From positions 169,278 to 233,277 of the forward strand of contig SIJG01000112.1 in assembly GCA_023374025.1 (NCBI GenBank): a stretch of DNA of 64,000 nt, in the 5' to 3' direction. A model generated the notes under the pieces. That model did not search any database and was not told the DNA's origin. It saw only the letters and a list, made by a program, of their open reading frames with translations. Positions 25,120-36,148 of this stretch are shown one piece after another; the first letter of the stretch is position 1, and the number at the start of each line of letters is the position of its first letter. Position numbers and translations under genes: made by a program. The DNA is from Heterodera schachtii. Its lineage: Eukaryota; Nematoda; Chromadorea; Rhabditida; Heteroderidae.

Positions 25120-27606
25120 CTAGCGGGTGCGTGAACCGTCGGATCTGGGCCTGGGAAAAAGCGCTTCGCGCTTCTTGAGCTTCGCTACCTAGGCTTTAAA
25201 ACGATTCAAATTGATCGAATTTGTTGGGGAGATTTTTTTGTTGTGAAAAATTTGGATTAAAAAAATTCAGTGATTTTTAGGCCGCTTCGCGGCCTTGAAT
25301 GGGCGCTTCGCGCCCGTTTTAAATTTAGTTGGACTCAGACGGGCACTTCGTACAACCATGGCGGAAGGGGTACAACCACAGGGGAAGTGGTACAACCACG
25401 GGGGAAGAGGTACAACCACAGTGATTAAAAGAGGTACAACAGTAATTAGAAGAGGTACAAAAGTGATGAGAAGAGGTACAAAAGTGATTAGAAGAGGTAC
25501 AAAAGTGATGAAAAGAGGTATAAAAGTGATTAGAAGAGGTACAACCACAGTGATTAAAAGAGGTACAACAGTAATTAGAAGAGGTACAAAAGTGATGAGA
25601 AGAGGTACAAAAGTGATTAGAAGAGGTACAAAAGTGATGAGAAGAGGTACAAAGTGATTAGAATAGGTACAAAATTGATGAAAAGAGGTACAAAAGTGAT
25701 TAGAAGAGGTACAACAGTGTTAAGAAGAGGTACAACAGTAATGAGAAGAGGTACAATGGTGATAAGAAGAGGTGAAACAGTGATTAGAAGAGGTACAACC
25801 ACAGTGATTAAAAGAGGTACAACAGTAATTAGAAGAGGTACAAAAGTGATGAGAAGAGGTACAAAAGTGATTAGAAGAGGTGAAACAGTGATTAGAAGAG
25901 GTACAAAAATGCATTAATTATTTTTGAAAATTGTAAAATAAATTCCTTTTTTTATTCCTTTTTTTATTAATTAAAAATAATCTTTAAAGCTTACAATAAT
26001 TTAAATTTATTTAAATTGAAATTAAATTAATTTCTGACTAACTCAAATAAAAAAATATATGTAATGCTTTAATTAAAAAAATATTAATTAATTTTAATAA
26101 AATTTTTGACAAAAAAAAATAATTTAAAATTAAAAAATTTTATTTTTTATTAAAACAACAAACACTCTTTTAAATGAATTAAAAGCATTGAAAATAAACT
26201 CAAAAAAATAAATAGAAAATAATGTACACCGCCCGGATTCGAACTCCCCCCCCCCCCTCAAAATGATGCCTCAGAATCCCCAATCACACAGGGATTCTGA
26301 GGCCTTAACGATGCCTAAACTAAAACCTAATTTCATATTCGTGATCAGCGACCTAAAATAGCCCTAAAACATGTTTTTGGAACATTTTATGTGAAAAAAT
26401 TTTTTCACTCAAAAATCATGGTCACCCCCCTTTGGTCCAGAATCCCAAAATCACTTTTATTTTTATAACAATTTTTAAAAAAGTGATAAAAATTTAAAAT
26501 AAATTTTATCTTCTAGAGCAAAAAATTGCGGATTTTTGTAGTATTTTAATTTTCCAGAATGACTTTTCAGAACTGAGTTATAAAAAAATTTCTGATAAAA
26601 TTTATCAACCCTTCGATTTGTTATGAATTTTCAAAAATTAGCTCAAAATCTCGAGGGCCAAAAAATTGCCAAAAAATAAAGAATTTTTAAAAAATTCCAA
26701 AAAATATGAAACTGAAAATTAACATCATATTCGTGCTCAGCACCATAAATTACCCCAGAAAAATATTTTTGTCCACTATTTTCCTACGAAAAAAAATTCC
26801 GGAAAATTTCTAGGGGGCCTAGCTCGAAAATTTTTGAAAATTTCCGCCCATATAGCACACCGTTCGATAGAGTTCAAAAAGCTCTACAATTTTGCTCTAA
26901 GCCAATTTTTGGCTAAAACCGACTCCTGACGAGTTATGGGCCCGGGACTCAAATGTCCCGCTCAGGCCAAAAATTTTTTCTATTTCCGAGAAAAAATCAA
27001 AATTTTTTCGAAAAAAATACCATTCGATAGAGCTCGAAAAACTGTTGCTTGAAAGTGGTCTCCGTTTTTCTGGGAAAAATCGGCTAAAAATCCTAAAATT
27101 CAAAAATTGAAAAACCGAATTTTAGGCCTAACTCGAGAAATTTTGAAAATTTTCAAAATTTTAAAATCTGGAAAAATCGGGCTTTCAAAACTCAATAATA
27201 AGTCTGCTGGCGACCCCCCGCTCAGATCAAAGCTTAATGAGTTATTCGACGAGGACTGAACTGGACAAAGTTGGTACTGAAAAAGTCCACGAACCTACAG
27301 CCTTCTCTATTGCAGGTAGAGGCCTGAAATTTTTTTTGTTTTTTAGAAAACACTTCAACTTAGGTCCCTACCAGCGGAAACTTTTTGATAAGAGTTTCAA
27401 AAAAAAAGTTACGGGCCCTCAAACGCAAGCAAAAATGGAAAATTAGCCGCTGGCACTCAGTTAGCACTCTGATCAAAAAACCTATAGTTTTCCCAGATGC
27501 CCCGTCCCGAGCTGCATAGGTATGCAAAATTTCAGCCCCCTAGCTATTCCCCAACTTGAGATATCCTTTTTGCTAACGAAACCCCTTGTCGATATAACAT
27601 ATATTG
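25120..27606. mobile_element. 2.5-kb insertion defined by an uninterrupted copy
   Basis: In copy B the block ending AGTTTAA runs straight into AAAATTGCAAAAACC (32961-32975). In copy A the same two sequences are separated by 25120-27606. The insert begins CTAGCGGGTGCG, with GCGCTTCGCGC palindromes near 25160 and 25300, then a 21-bp minisatellite. A tRNA-like box B (GGAGTTCGAATCC on the minus strand, about 26235) and a hairpin at 26267-26302 follow, then AT-rich sequence. On the minus strand its ends read TC...CTAG, a Helitron-like pairing, but the junction is ambiguous by one or two A residues. No protein is visible. Confidence 0.55.
25360..25916. repeat. 21-bp minisatellite, open on both strands
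   Basis: About 25 units of AGAGGTACAAAAGTGATTAGA and variants. Because the unit is a multiple of three, plus-strand frames read as (RGTKVIR)n and minus-strand frames as (LLITFVP)n. That periodicity explains the long open frames. A leading ATG exists at 25295 but there is no evidence of expression. Confidence 0.85.
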
Positions 27607-28026
27607 AAAAATTGCAAAAACCTGTAAAAATTATAATTTTTTTTATAATTTATGGGAAAAAATTAAAAAATAAATCTATGGAAAAACTAAATCAAACTAC
27701 AATCCTAAAAGTTACAATATATTGTGTTTATTTTGCTCGTGAAAACAAAAATTCCAAAGTTTAAAATTAAAAATGTTTTTTAGCATAAATATTTTCATTA
27801 CATTTAAATTAATGCGCTTTTAAGTGAATATTTTTTGAGTAATTAATTAAACATGCATTCGATATGTGTTCAAAGCACAAAAACAATCAAAAATCCTATC
27901 ATGAACAACAATATTTAAATGCAAATTCTTAAATTATATTACGGATTATAGCTTGATGTTTGATTTGATATATTGAGCGTTTAATAATATTTAAAACCTT
28001 TCATATATGGATTTCGCAGAAGGGAA
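27607..28026 (+). repeat. 420-bp repeat with intact Polinton target site
   Basis: Nearly identical to 32967-33386. Here the sequence continues GGGAACAACGGAGATATT without interruption, whereas the other copy is cut after GGGAACA by the Polinton terminus. This is the empty-site allele of that insertion. Confidence 0.9.
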
Positions 28027-28912
28027 CAACGGAGATATTAGCGGAAATGAATCATGAGATTAAAAATGAACCCTTAATGAAATTAAATTATGCATAACAG
28101 AAGAACGAAAGGAATTTGAATATAAAATCTGATAGTAAATTATAAAAAATTAAAATTAATTAAAAACAAAAATTTCGAATACAAATAATAATTAAAGAAT
28201 GTAAAATAAACAAAATGATTAATCTCAACATAATTTAAATGATGGAGAATCAACCTGAATTAAAATTTAATTCGAAATTTAACTTTCAATAAAAAAATGT
28301 ACCAAAAATATTGTTCATTTAAAATTTGAAACTTAGATAGAATGAATTTAATATTAAAATTTGCTTACACAACTTAATCAGCCAGTGATGGAGCTCTTCT
28401 GCCACTTTAATGAAAAAGTATTATACCTATTTAAAAAATTACTTTTTCATCAAATCTATATTTAAGAGATTAATAAAAATAAGCAGGTAAATGAAGGTAC
28501 TAAAAAAATAATTACAATTTAGCTATTCATTTATTATTGCAGAGACTAAGAACTTTAAATAAAATATTATTTTGTATTTTCACTTTTTTGAAAATTCATT
28601 CAGCAAATTATTGTGCAACTTAAAAAATATATTAAAATGAAAAAATTAAAAATAAAATTGTAAACAAAACAAAAAGAAAAATTTTTGTTTTTCAAATACC
28701 ATTTATAGATTGTGCTCTATCAAAATTAACTTAGTTAACTTGAATTAAAAAAAGAAAATTTTAAAACATTATTTAATTACAAAATAATATTCAAAAAATT
28801 CTCGAAAAAGAACTTAAAGATAGCAATAATCATAATAATTAATAAAATCTACACTAAATGAAAAACTATACAAAATACGCTCATTCATTAAATTAACAAC
28901 AACTAGCAAGAA
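28027..28912. other. AT-rich non-coding stretch
   Basis: No gene or ordered motif seen. It links the empty target site to the second copy of the large duplication and so forms part of a roughly 5.5-kb tandem unit. Confidence 0.5.
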
Positions 28913-31900
28913 TAGATTAAGAGATATTTATCGCTTTGGACATTATAAAAATATGGAAAATAAACAGACAATAAATAAAATAAATAAAAAAGAAAGAAAA
29001 TAATAATAAAATTAAAAAATAACTACATCAATAAGCAACACAAATAAACAACAAATTTTTAAAACAATAGAATCCAGCTGAACAACGATCAAACAATTGA
29101 GGTCGTAATGTACATGAATATTAATTACTCTTTATTAAAATAACTGAAAATCGAAATAAAAAATTGATTTTTTCAGTCGGAAAAATGGAGTAAATAGATA
29201 ATGAACGAGAACACAAATGAATTATTTAAAACAAATTTTTAAGCTACAGATTTTGAAATAATTATTTTTTAAAATAAAATTTATATATGACTGGAAATAT
29301 TATTTGATATAAATTAATTAAGAATGGAAGCAAAATCATGAATTAATAATAATTATAGAAATTTAATAAATAAAACAAAAGACAGAAAATTTATGATGAT
29401 TAATCTAAACAGTAAAAAAGATTACAAAAATAGAAGGTACATAAAATATAAAATATATTCAAAACACAAATAAAAATAAAATTTTTTATCATTTTTCATT
29501 CAGAAAAATGAAGTAAATAGAAAGCATAAAAATTTAAAAATAAGCTTATAGTTCAAGGTTAAATATAATTATAATTAAAAATCAGATTAAGAGATTTACC
29601 GCTTTGGAAACTATGGAGCTCGGAACACGAGTCTTAAATAAATTTTGAAAATAAATAAAATATAAAATAATTTAAAAGCTTATTAATCTCATGACAGTAT
29701 GCCCAGAACATATTGCAATAGCGAAGGCAATGCTGAAACATATAAATATAATTATATTTACCATAAAGATGCCATTATGTCGCACAAATGCTATAAAATT
29801 AAAATATATTTAACGAAAGAGCTGTGATTTAAACAGAGAAAAATTAAATTGAAATACAAAAAAAAAAATTTCTTTTAATAAATAAAACTCGTATTATCGA
29901 ATTCATTTTTATAAATAAAATATGAATACATTGAAAAACGAAATTATTTTTGATTTAGGTGCAAAATATTAAACGAATGATCACTTATGGTGGAGAATAA
30001 AACTTTTACAAAAAAAGAGCTGATTAAATATTTTAAATAATGTAATTAAATATTTTAAAAAAATTTTAAATCTCTAATGAAAAGAATAGCATATATATAA
30101 ATAAAAAATACAAATGCACTGCAAAAAATTAAACTGGATGATTGGGTTGGCGAAAAGATGAGAGCTACACTGATTTATCGGAACCTGGTAACAGGAGGAG
30201 GAGGGAGGATTACGAAATAGGAGGATGAGGATTCAAGCACAAGATTAATGATTAAAGTAAAAATAAAATTTAACATAATTAACTCATAAAATGAGGAAAA
30301 ATGCATAAAGCCATATATTATCAGCAAAAATAATTCAACCACAAATGAAACGTGTAAAATTATATGTACCAAATTATTATTATGAAAATTAATAGACTTA
30401 TTTCATTCAAATAAATTTTAAAAAATTTTGCAGAAAATAAATATTGAGAATTAAAATTTTTGTCAACTTGATTAAATTTTTTCCAATGCTACGAAATAAG
30501 AAAGGTCAAAAAACATACTGGCTTAAATTCAATATTGTATGAAAAATTTAATTAAAATTTTTATTTTTGGTATTTTATAAAGCATGTGGAAAGGATATCA
30601 AGGATATCATCCCGAAGCATCCACATCCGAGCCTTTAGAACATTTGAAGGAGCCAAAGTGCTTTTGGAAGAGTTCAAAAAATGAAAGTAAAAAATAATGA
30701 AATAAATAAAATAATTTATTAGAAAAAAGAGCCAAAACACTTTTCAATACTACAAAAATGGTAACAGAAAAAAATAAAAAAATAAATAAACAAACCAATA
30801 AACCACTAATGAAGAAATTTGCATTTAAAAATATAACAATTAAATATTAAAAATCTATTAATAAAAAATTGAAGCAATACAAAAAAAAACTAATTCAATT
30901 ACATATTTTTTAAATAAATTAAAAATTATTTTTTACAAAATAAAATAGGGTGACCACTACTTCTGGTCTTCAAAAACATAAACAATTCATACGCCAAGGC
31001 TATCTGAAACAGAATTAAGATGACTGGACAATTAAGTAGTGGATAAAAAAAAGTAATAAATAATATAAAAATTTATAAAATCAAAAAAAAAAGTATAAGA
31101 ATAAAGTCAATCCACGAAAATAATAATATTAGAATCAGAATTAAACGTAAATAAAAGATAAATTCAAGCTAAAAATTATTAAAAACCAAAATGAGAGCCA
31201 AATAAATAACTTGAAATTGATAAGAGTTTAAAACAACATTAAAAGAAATTATTATTTTTTTTATAAAATTATTTTTAATAAAAAACAGATATACTTATTA
31301 TCAAAATATTTAATGAAAAATCTATTGAAATTTGGATATAAGCAGAAATTATTTTTTGTTTTTGTTTATCAGAATGATGGAACCACTGAAAGCGCAAGAC
31401 AAGAATTGAAAATAACCAATAAATAAATAAATTACTGTGAAAAGATAATATATTAAAAAAATAAGAAGTTATAATCGATTGTATAAAGAACTCGAAAAAA
31501 TATTTTAGATGAAAGATAAACCAATGAAAATATTTAAAAATATTTTAATATTTCTTCAACGACATACCAAAAATCACACAAATTAATTAAAATGGAGAAT
31601 GAACAATATAACATAGATCATCACTCCTTAATTATCAATAGCGAAATTGAAAAAATATATGAACGATTAGTCATTTTTGTTCAAATTAATTTTAAAATTG
31701 AACAAATATAAAAAACATCAAACCACTTCGAACTGGAAGAAAAAGTGGAGGTCCGACCACTTCTGATACATAAGTCATGAATTAAAGATGCTCAAATATA
31801 AATTAAAATCTTTATTTGAAAAATTTAAAAAAATAAAAAGATATTTATTCAGCAGTTAATAAGAAAATGTTTTAATAGAAAAAGTTATATTGGAATTGTG

Positions 31901-32966
31901 AAAGCATTGAAAAAACGAAATTTTAAAAAGGATATATAATTTAAATGAAGTAATATAAAAAATGAAATAAAATTATTAAATTAATAATTGAATTCGATAA
32001 ATTCTTTTATGAATAAATAATGAAGGTAATAAAAAAGTAATCTTCTATGAATTATAAAAAATGTCTTTAACGGGATGATGGAGTTTCTGATTTTTTTAAA
32101 ATTCTAATTATGTATATAATATACTAAATATATAAATGAATATACTAAATATATAAATGATATAATTTATTAATAATAAACAAAAGATGAAAATTTAAAA
32201 ACTAAATTTCTAGGAGAAAATAAAGAAAATAATTTTATATGATAAACAATTGGAATGATAAAGAAATGAATAATGAACTTTGAGTATATTTATTGTTATT
32301 ACAAATTTTAAATATCATGTAATTTATATTTAAATTCACTGGTAAAAAATAGAAAAAGGACTAAAATGAAAAAAATATGAAAAATATTTAAGTAATAGAT
32401 CATGCTACCATCTCAATTTTGTTGGGTGGGATATTCTACATTTAAATAAATAATCTAAATAAAATTCATAAAAAAGGAAGCATGAAATATAATTAATTTA
32501 AGAATTAAAAATTAATTAATCGAAAAAATATAATAAAACCAAAAATACTAAGAAGAATATTGTTTACATAATAAAAATAGCAAAAAATTAATTAAAATTT
32601 TTAATACTTTTAAATTTTTTAAATACTTTAATCTGCCAAAATGTTAGGTTCTTTTCTCATTTGAAACATATTCCTTCAGCTATTCCTACAAATGACCATA
32701 TCAACAATCATTTTTGAATTTCTAGACTTTGAAACATTGTTAATGAAAATAAATAAATATTAATAATAAATAAAAAATGTTAATGAAAATAAATAAATAT
32801 TAATAATAAATAAAAAACAATAATAAATAAATAATTAATAAAACATTGTGAGCAAATTGCATTCTTTAATTTCAAAAAATTTTATATTGTTTTTTAAAAA
32901 TGATAGTAGAAAGAATAAGAGATATAATAAAAATAATAAAAAATAATCAGTTTAATAAAAGTTTAA
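28913..32966 (+). repeat. Large duplicated AT-rich block, copy B (4054 bp)
   Basis: Second copy of 20942-25119, differing by one 124-bp deletion and scattered substitutions. No gene is recognised. Confidence 0.95.
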
Positions 32967-33386
32967 AAATTGCAAAAACCTGTAAAAATTATAATTTTTT
33001 TTATAATTTATGGGAAAAAATTAAAAAATAAATCTATGGAAAAACTAAATCAAACTACAATCCTAAAAGTTACAATATATTGTGTTTATTTTGCTCGTGA
33101 AAACAAAAATTCCAAAGTTTAAAATTAAAAATGTTTTTTAGCATAAATATTTTCATTACATTTAAATTAATGCGCTTTTAAGTGAATATTTTTTGAGTAA
33201 TTAATTAAACATGCATTCGATATGTGTTCAAAGCACAAAAACAATCAAAAATCCTATCATGAACAACAATATTTAAATGCAAATTCTTAAATTATATTAC
33301 GGATTATAGCTTGATGTTTGATTTGATATATTGAGCGTTTAATAATATTTAAAACCTTTCATATATGGATTTCGCAGAAGGGAACA
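32967..33386 (+). repeat. 420-bp repeat interrupted by the Polinton
   Basis: Second copy of 27607-28026, ending where the Polinton terminus AGTAGTTAG starts at 33387. Confidence 0.9.
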
Positions 33387-33690
33387 AGTAGTTAGAGCAT
33401 ACAATTCCACCGGATTACGGTAATGACGTCACCCAAGCCAAAACCTATTGCAAGGGTGCAGGCCATCTGAGCGCCAGGTATTGGCAGCCTGCCAGGGCCA
33501 TCTGAGCGCCAGGCCAACTGAGGCCCAGAACCCATACCTATTGCAGGGGTGCGCAACTTTTTTTCTGCAAACCTAAACCTATTGCAGGGGTGCGCGACTT
33601 TTTTTGTAAAATTTTTTCTGAAAATTAATTATTTTTTTATTATTATTATTTAAAATAATTTTTTTATTTTTTCAAATTTTTTTTATTCGA
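33387..33690 (+). repeat. Left terminal inverted repeat of Polinton copy 1
   Basis: The order AGTAGTTAG, CCACCGGATTACGGTA, several TCTGAGCGCCAG-type phrases, AAACCTATTGCA and GTGCGCGACTTTTTT is mirrored at 49430-49721. The repeat therefore exceeds 290 bp, with an extra AT-rich insertion here at about 33620-33690. Confidence 0.85.
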
Positions 33691-33699
33691 AAAATTCTG

Positions 33700-34195
33700 T
33701 CGCAGGCTTGTGGACTCGAACTTTTGCTCTGCCACCAAACCCAACACACTACCACTCGGCCATGAGACCACTTGCCAGAAAAAGGATAATTGTCAACTAT
33801 ATGCTGCAAAGATGATGACGTCACCACTGCGAGGGGTACGGTAGTCCGGTGAAAAATGGCAATAAATTACCCGCAGGCAACCGGACTCGAACTTTCGCTC
33901 TGCCACCAAACCCAACACACTACCACTCGGCCATGAGACCACTTGCCAGAAAAAGGATAATTGTCAACTATATGCTGCAAAGATAATGACGTCACCACTG
34001 CGAGGGGTACTGTAGTTCGGTGAAAAATCGCAATAAATAAGCCGCAGGCAACCGGACTCGAACTTTTGCTCTGCTACCAAACCCAACACACTACCACTCT
34101 GCCACGCGAGCACTTGCCAGAAAAAGATTAAATGTCCACTATATGCTGCAAAGATGATGACGTCACCACTGCGAGGGGTACTGTAGTACAGCCAA
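33700..34195 (-). repeat. Three tandem tRNA-like units in the terminal repeat
   Basis: Three units of about 170 bp (box-B positions about 33712, 33883 and 34054) each carry, on the minus strand, a box A (TGGCCGAGTGGTAG) and a box B (AGTTCGAGTCC). Each also carries a short copy of the element's terminal motif (GATGACGTCACC with a TCCGGTG-like phrase). They face outward. The anticodon arm cannot fold properly, so they are not tRNAs. The inverted repeat at 49430 has the same tRNA-like piece, also facing outward. They could serve as RNA polymerase III promoters, which is an inference. Confidence 0.65.
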
Positions 34196-34388
34196 AAAGT
34201 TTGAAAATACGCAAAATAGGACAAAACGCCACAATATATACATAACGCCATAATTTATTGAAACGAAAACCTTTCGCGTTAAATTCAAATTCAAAAAATT
34301 GGCGGGAAAAGTGGCGTCGTTTTTGTTTCTATCCTTACTCCTACCCTTTTTTCAAAATCATTCTTATCTTCTTTCATTATTTATTAAC

Positions 34389-34907
34389 ATGAATATTTTC
34401 TGTTTCTGTCTTTTACAATGCTGTTTAGCCAAACCAAATATGAATTTCAACAATTTGACTACGCCTATTGATGAACACACAATGATTGAGAGCCTGTCTT
34501 TGGATGAACCATCAAACGAGCTACTATCTGTTGAGGTTAACCTTTATTAATATTATCAAATAGAAATAATATTTTAGAAAATGGACGAAGAACTGAACAA
34601 AAAGGAGGAGACGTTCACTCTCGCCGAATGTTGCACAGCCTTTGATTTGGTTGCGGTCATGTTTGACTGCAAAATCCCGGTGCCATACGAGGAGGAGCGC
34701 AAACGTTACGTTTTCGAGCACCAGGACAAGCCGCGTCTCATCTACATCACCGAAGAAGGAGACCAAATTGTGTTCAATGGAATTGTCAAGCAGTTTGGAT
34801 ATGTGCTAAGCGTTGAGACTATTTACTTCGACAAAGAAAAGGGAATTGATGAATTCTATAACTTCCTCCGTAACAATGTCATGTGTTTCTTCAGTGTTGA
34901 TTCATAA
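34389..34907 (+). CDS. Small Polinton left-end protein A
   Basis: Exon 1 from the ATG at 34389 to 34535 (short hydrophobic start, NIFCFCLLQCCLA, possibly a signal peptide), intron 34536-34577 (42 nt, GT-AG, phase 0), exon 2 34578-34907. An alternative start is the ATG at 34581. Readable motifs include FTLAECCTAFDLVAV and EGDQIVFNGIVKQFGYV. It is a paralog of the next gene, which supports it being real. I do not recognise the family. It lies between the terminal repeat and the capsid block, a typical place for accessory genes. Confidence 0.55.
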
Positions 34908-35006
34908 AGTGCTTTGAAATGCTGATTATTTCGCATACTGTTTACTTTTACTGTACACATATTTTTTTATTGTGTTTAATTTTATTTTACGATTTTTATT
35001 GAAAAA

Positions 35007-35457
35007 TGACCGTCACATCCAACACCGAATTCCGACTCATCGAATGTGTGCCAATGCTTGAGGAAGTTGCTCGTGAATTTGGCTGTATTACGCCGCTACC
35101 AAACCTTGGGTATGTTTCTTTTGTTTTACAACACTAACTCCAGCATACAGTAGCCATCGTGACTATCGTGTTAGCGGTTGTATGATGATTCGCACGCTTA
35201 CATCGTTGAATCGGCTCTACATTTTTGATGCTGAGGACTGTATTGAAGTTAATTAAAAATATGTTTCATTTTTATTCCTAATTTTAGGTGAAGGGTTTCT
35301 TAAGGCAAGAAGACGGCACGAGCAAAAAGTGGTCAACGAATATTATGAAAAATATGATGGACTAAATGGATTTACTGAATTTATTCGGAATTGGGCATTT
35401 ACTTTTTTCTGTTTACATGCCTTTGATGATGACGACACTTCAGATGATGAAGACTAA
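35007..35457 (+). pseudogene. Small Polinton left-end protein B, paralog of A, frameshifted
   Basis: The ATG at 35007 opens exon 1, with a donor after CTTGG at about 35108 and an acceptor before TAGCCATCG at about 35150. A second intron of about 40 nt ends in TTTTAG before 35288. Motifs parallel protein A in order (FRLIECVPMLEEV, LNRLYIFDAEDCIE, and at the end GFTEFIRNWAFTFF matching its DEFYNFLRNNVMCFF). The frame of the third exon changes near 35335, between KKW and the conserved tail, so one base appears lost or gained. The C-terminus is acidic (DDDDTSDDED). Confidence 0.45.
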
Positions 35458-35469
35458 TTTTGTTAATAT

Positions 35470-35958
35470 TTATTGTATGCTTTTTGTTACAAATCGATAA
35501 ACAAATCCATCAGGGTTATTAGAACGATTTAAAATTTGCATAATATTTTCGAAACCCAATCCGACAGACATAAAATAAACGAAGGTAATTACATAGTGAC
35601 CACAGACATTGGACAACACCGATTGAAATCTCCTCTTATTATAATAAATCTTTTTAAAATTATCTGATAAATATTTTTTAATCAATCTAATAGGCATCTC
35701 TCCATACGAGTCAAAGAAGTAGGCAACAGCAGGAGACTGTGCCCATATCGCACACCAATGAGTTCCCGGCATCCCTGCAGGGTCCTGAATGAAAATACGA
35801 TGAGCGAATTAAGCAAAAATTAAGCGTACCAGGTTAACAATCAGACTGCATGGAAATCTTGAACACCTTGGCAACCCATCCGCAGGATATGTGCCGCTGA
35901 AGTACCTTTTCGTCGCAGGATTCTCAAAGAGAAGTCTGTCGATGAATCTGTTGTCCAT
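35470..35958 (-). CDS. Adenain-like cysteine protease (capsid maturation)
   Basis: Exon 1 is 35830-35958 and exon 2 is 35470-35784, joined across a 45-nt GT-AG intron (35785-35829, acceptor TTCAG, phase 0), giving about 147 residues. The family's catalytic pattern is present: His in GTHWCAI, an Asp in YFFDSYG, and Gln-x6-Cys in FQSVLSNVCGHY. Such proteases process capsid precursors in adenoviruses and Polintons. The start overlaps the end of the membrane-protein gene by 35 bases, and the N-terminal FIDRLL-type motif matches the copy 2 protease, supporting this start. Confidence 0.88.
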
Positions 35959-36148
35959 TACGAATTCTTCTCTCTCGCAGAAACAAATAGAAGCCAACAG
36001 CAGCCGCCCCAGCCGCACCGAACAGATACACAAGGCAGAAAAGAAAGTTTATTGGCGACTTCTCAATAACTTCGGGAAAGCACATCACTATCCCGTCCCT
36101 CGGAGGCACGTCCATCAGAATGTTTTCAGAGGAATAATTCAGACTCAT
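35924..36148 (-). CDS. Small single-span membrane protein
   Basis: Seventy-four residues with one membrane segment (INFLFCLVYLFGAAGAAAVG) followed by a basic stretch (RERRIRNGQQ). Its ATG overlaps the stop codon of the capsid gene in an ATGA, and its tail overlaps the protease start. Copy 2 has a longer membrane protein in exactly the same slot. Role unknown. A virion membrane or assembly function is possible given the position, but no fusion-protein features are seen. Confidence 0.65.
   Translation of the reverse strand: MSLNYSSENILMDVPPRDGIVMCFPEVIEKSPINFLFCLVYLFGAAGAAAVGFYLFLRERRIRNGQQIHRQTSL

Noticed and set aside
25267..25917. Repetitive proteins on both strands in the minisatellite
   Set aside because: The 21-bp unit is a multiple of three and has no stop in several frames, so open frames arise automatically.
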